From the NCBI GenBank assembly GCA_005882235.1, contig VBCT01000195.1:1-9058 (forward strand): DNA of 9,058 nucleotides. The letters run 5' to 3'. Below the pieces are notes generated by a model. That model made no database searches. It had not been told where the DNA came from and saw only the letters and a program-made list of their open reading frames with translations. The DNA is from Betaproteobacteria bacterium (GTDB lineage: Bacteria > Pseudomonadota > Gammaproteobacteria > Burkholderiales > SG8-39). Made by a program: the position numbers and the translations under genes. The first letter of the stretch is position 1. Each line of letters begins with the position of its first letter. Below are positions 7,306 through 9,058 of the stretch, piece after piece.

Positions 7306-8280
7306 TCACATCCGCAGGATGCGCTCGGCGTTGCGGTGCGCGATCTTCTCGCGGTCCGAGTCGCTGATCGAGAGCTTTTTCAGGAATTCCATTCCCGCGG
7401 TGTTCGGCTCGTAGGGCCAGTCCACGGCGAAGAGAATGTTGTCCGCGCCGAGCGCGAGCAGCGTGCACAGGAACGCGGGCTCGTACCAGTTGCCGCTCGT
7501 CGTGACGAGCAGATTGTCCCTCAGGTACTCGAGCGGCGTTTTCCTGAGACCTCTTCGCGCGGCAGCGCGCCAGGTGTGATCGTTCAGCCGGTGCATCGCG
7601 AAAGGCAATCCTTCGCCCAGATGCCCGAGGATGATCTTGAGGCGCGGGTAGGCGTCGAACACGCCGGAGAAGACGATCCGCAGAAAATGGCAGCTCGTGT
7701 CCACCGCGAAACCCCAGCCCGCCCGGGCGAGGTCCTCGTATCCCTGGAAGTAGGCCTTGACCGCGTCGGGGTGCGGGAGGGTGGGGTGCAGGTAGAGCGG
7801 CACGTCGAGCGCCTGGGCGCGCTCGAAGATCACCCAGTATTTCTTCTCGTCGAGGAAACTCCCCCGGGTGTGGCCGTGGATCATCGCGCCCTTGAAGCCG
7901 AGTTGGGTGACGCAGCGCGCGAGCTCATCGGCCGCTGCGCCCGGATCGGCCGTCGCGAGCGCGGCGAAAGCGGCGAAACGGTCCGGGTGCGCCTTGACCG
8001 CCTCGTGCGCGAGATCGTTCGCGTCCTTCGCCATGGGGATCGCGACGTCCGCGCCGAAGCCTTGAGGCCCGGGTGAACCGAAAGAGAGCACCTGCACGTC
8101 GATTCCGGCGGCGTCCATGTGCGCGAGGCGTTTCGCGCCGAGGTCCGAATTCTGCTCGACGATGTCGTGGCCGATCTGCTCGCTGCGGGAGGTCAGATAG
8201 AAATTCCGGAATTCGTTCGCGGCGACCTTCTGCCGGTACATCGGCGTGATGAAATGCTCTTCGATCGCGATGGTCTTCAC
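7306..8280 (-). CDS. ACMSD-superfamily amidohydrolase, gamma-resorcylate/dihydroxybenzoate decarboxylase-like
   Basis: Taken from GTG 8280 this is a 324-residue TIM-barrel metal-dependent decarboxylase or hydrolase of the amidohydrolase-2 family. It opens with KTIAIEEHF, the E-x-H metal motif (Glu7, His9) of 2,6-dihydroxybenzoate (gamma-resorcylate) and 2,3-dihydroxybenzoate decarboxylases rather than the H-x-H of true ACMSD. Other conserved points are IHGHTRG (135-140), LYLHP (metal His165), SGVFDAYPRLKIILGHLGEG (catalytic-type His220), TTSGN (260-264) and LFAVDWPYEP (metal Asp287). Members usually remove the carboxylate from a hydroxybenzoate without oxidation, but many have untested substrates. 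ATG 8334 would add 18 residues (MQMSWDPRRA...) that look unlike the family; GTG 8280 matches the usual start. Neither start has a good ribosome binding site. The gene converges with the dioxygenase gene and is not in an operon with it. Confidence 0.88.
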   Translation of the reverse strand: MKTIAIEEHFITPMYRQKVAANEFRNFYLTSRSEQIGHDIVEQNSDLGAKRLAHMDAAGIDVQVLSFGSPGPQGFGADVAIPMAKDANDLAHEAVKAHPDRFAAFAALATADPGAAADELARCVTQLGFKGAMIHGHTRGSFLDEKKYWVIFERAQALDVPLYLHPTLPHPDAVKAYFQGYEDLARAGWGFAVDTSCHFLRIVFSGVFDAYPRLKIILGHLGEGLPFAMHRLNDHTWRAAARRGLRKTPLEYLRDNLLVTTSGNWYEPAFLCTLLALGADNILFAVDWPYEPNTAGMEFLKKLSISDSDREKIAHRNAERILRM

Positions 8281-8355
8281 CTGCTGAAGCTTACACGATG
8301 GCGGCGCTCGTCGCGGGTCCCATGACATTTGCATAGGCCCGCGGATGGTCTTAGG

Positions 8356-8700
8356 ATGCCCTCCGTGAAGATCTTTCGGTGGCGGCTCCGTGGAGTAAGG
8401 CTCGACGAGCGCGAATTGCGCGCTGCGACGGACGACATGCTCGACCAGCTGCGCCCGCGCAGGGCGCTGCGCGACGCGTACGACTTCGCGCTCAAATTCC
8501 AGAACGACGAGGTCTTCCGCGACTATGTCGGGTCCCGCATATGGGCCGTGCTTCCCGTCGTTCTCATCTTCTTCCTCGTCAGCACCATATGCTCCATCGA
8601 TGTCATGTTCAGGACGGTCCGGCTGGTAGGTTCTTCGCCCTGCTCGTCGGTGCGGCAGTGTGGTTGTGCGGAGTGGTGGGGCAGCTCTACGTGTTCCTGA
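8356..8700 (+). CDS. Membrane protein of unknown function, N-terminal part (frameshifted)
   Basis: From ATG 8356 this frame gives about 90 meaningful residues: a basic N-terminus (MPSVKIFRWRLRG), a charged soluble stretch likely to be helical (DERELRAATDDMLDQLRPRRALRDAYDFALKFQ-like), then a membrane helix at about residues 62-83 (IWAVLPVVLIFFLVSTICSIDV). After RTVRL at about 8622 the frame turns into a cysteine- and serine-rich tail ending at 8700 that looks like out-of-frame sequence, while further hydrophobic segments continue in another frame. I recognise no family. The start has only a weak upstream TTAGG. The gene diverges from the amidohydrolase gene across a 75-bp gap in which I see no clear promoter. 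Confidence 0.6.
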   Translation: MPSVKIFRWRLRGVRLDERELRAATDDMLDQLRPRRALRDAYDFALKFQNDEVFRDYVGSRIWAVLPVVLIFFLVSTICSIDVMFRTVRLVGSSPCSSVRQCGCAEWWGSSTCS

Positions 8701-8939
8701 TCTGGCTCGAGGAAAGGGCGGCGCAAAGAGACCGCTCGGAGCGGGGGAAGCGCGTCCGGGTCCCCGCAGGGTTCCTCGCCTACCTCAAGTACAGCCGCGC
8801 CCTGCCTCCGTGGATTCTCGTCCTGGTGTTCGTCGCTCTTCCCCTGGCGATCATGGCGCACGGCGCGCCCCTGGCCGCCCTCATACTCGTCGCGCTGGTG
8901 GCGCTCGCTCCCGTTCTGTTCAAGAAGTTCGATTCCTGA
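8589..8939 (+). CDS. Membrane protein of unknown function, C-terminal part (frameshifted)
   Basis: This frame carries the rest of the membrane protein: a helix RFFALLVGAAVWLCGVVG running into QLYVFLIWL (from about 8628), a basic cytoplasmic-type loop (EERAAQRDRSERGKRVRV), then a long hydrophobic stretch PPWILVLVFVALPLAIMA and PLAALILVALVALAPVLF that could be two helices, and a short charged end (KKFDS). ATG 8589 is only the nearest in-frame start; sequence before about 8620 is probably out of frame. Joined to the N-terminal part, with one base missing near 8619-8633, the product would be about 194 residues with four membrane helices. No catalytic motif is evident. Confidence 0.6.
   Translation: MLHRCHVQDGPAGRFFALLVGAAVWLCGVVGQLYVFLIWLEERAAQRDRSERGKRVRVPAGFLAYLKYSRALPPWILVLVFVALPLAIMAHGAPLAALILVALVALAPVLFKKFDS
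8619..8633 (+). other. Frameshift junction inside the membrane-protein gene
   Basis: The upstream frame reads M-F-R-T-V-R-L to about 8625, and the downstream frame reads A-G-R-F-F-A-L-L-V-G from about 8622. Moving between them needs one missing base (or two extra). No X-XXY-YYZ slippery heptamer is present, so a mutation or assembly error is more likely than programmed frameshifting. Confidence 0.65.
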
Positions 8940-9057
8940 CCGGCACCGCCGGGCGTACTGCCCACGGCCCTCCCGCTCGCGCGTTCAGCGCGGCGGCGCG
9001 CGGCGTCCACGGCGCAACGATCACGAGCTTGTCGGGGTGAGAATCGCGTGGAACGAA
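8920..9057 (-). CDS. Possible C-terminal end of a minus-strand gene entering from the right edge
   Basis: A frame open from the window edge gives 45 residues (including HPDKLVIVAPWTPRAA and NARAGGPWAVRPAVPV) and stops at TGA 8922-8920. Most third codon positions are G or C, more than in the alternative minus frame, and the residues look protein-like. It would overlap the end of the convergent membrane-protein gene by 20 nt. Too short to assign to a family; it could be chance. Confidence 0.3.
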   Translation of the reverse strand, partial: FVPRDSHPDKLVIVAPWTPRAAALNARAGGPWAVRPAVPVRNRTS

Positions 9058-9058
9058 T

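Noticed and set aside
7153..8076. Plus-strand open frame of 307 codons opposite the amidohydrolase
   Set aside because: Antisense shadow of a gene with clear family motifs; composition dominated by Arg, Glu and Val.
8281..8334. 18-residue N-terminal extension of the amidohydrolase from ATG 8334
   Set aside because: The family starts directly before the EEHF strand; the extension lacks a ribosome binding site and family-like sequence.
9037..9058. GTG at 9037 as a possible start of a plus-strand gene
   Set aside because: Only seven codons are visible and the GGGG before it is directly adjacent, not a spaced ribosome binding site.

Overview
The window comes from a high-GC bacterial chromosome, most likely a betaproteobacterium of the Burkholderiales type. 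The clues are a Bug-type (tripartite tricarboxylate transporter) periplasmic binding protein, a three-subunit molybdenum hydroxylase of the CoxM/CoxS type, a short cyclase-homology protein of a style common in betaproteobacteria, and aromatic-degradation enzymes. This placement is inference; no rRNA or other phylogenetic marker is present. I see no tRNA, CRISPR array, insertion sequence or phage gene.

Layout. (1) Positions 1-3286, minus strand, read right to left: a long gene with eight TPR repeats followed by a GT41 (O-GlcNAc transferase/SPINDLY-like) catalytic domain, then the FAD subunit (CoxM-like) and the start of the 2Fe-2S subunit (CoxS-like) of a molybdenum hydroxylase. The stop of each gene overlaps the start of the next by 4 nt, so they look translationally coupled. 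The TPR-GT41 gene is broken by a +1 frame change near 2079-2152. (2) Positions 3364-4356, plus strand: a secreted Bug/TctC solute-binding protein, divergent from the first block. (3) Positions 4373-6243, minus strand: a two-gene signalling pair, a membrane-anchored class III cyclase homologue lacking key catalytic residues, overlapping by 19 nt a Ser/Thr protein kinase whose only membrane segment is at its extreme C-terminus. (4) Positions 6349-6864, plus strand: 3-hydroxyanthranilate 3,4-dioxygenase with all metal ligands and a good ribosome binding site. (5) Positions 6865-7305: no confident gene, only a weak 73-codon frame and a small hairpin. (6) Positions 7306-8280, minus strand: an ACMSD-superfamily amidohydrolase of the gamma-resorcylate-decarboxylase-like branch. 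(7) Positions 8356-8939, plus strand: a small multi-pass membrane protein of unknown function, also broken by a frame change near 8619-8633. (8) The right edge may hold the tail of a minus-strand gene.

The genes do not form one pathway. Uptake of a carboxylate (Bug protein), ring cleavage (dioxygenase), decarboxylation (amidohydrolase) and molybdenum hydroxylation fit a lifestyle of aromatic and organic-acid catabolism, but they lie in separate, oppositely oriented units. The most interesting unit is the catalytically degenerate cyclase homologue paired with a tail-anchored kinase. The next is the coupling of a TPR glycosyltransferase gene to molybdenum hydroxylase subunit genes. Two frameshifts in 9 kb mean that indel errors in the assembly must be considered before either gene is called dead.
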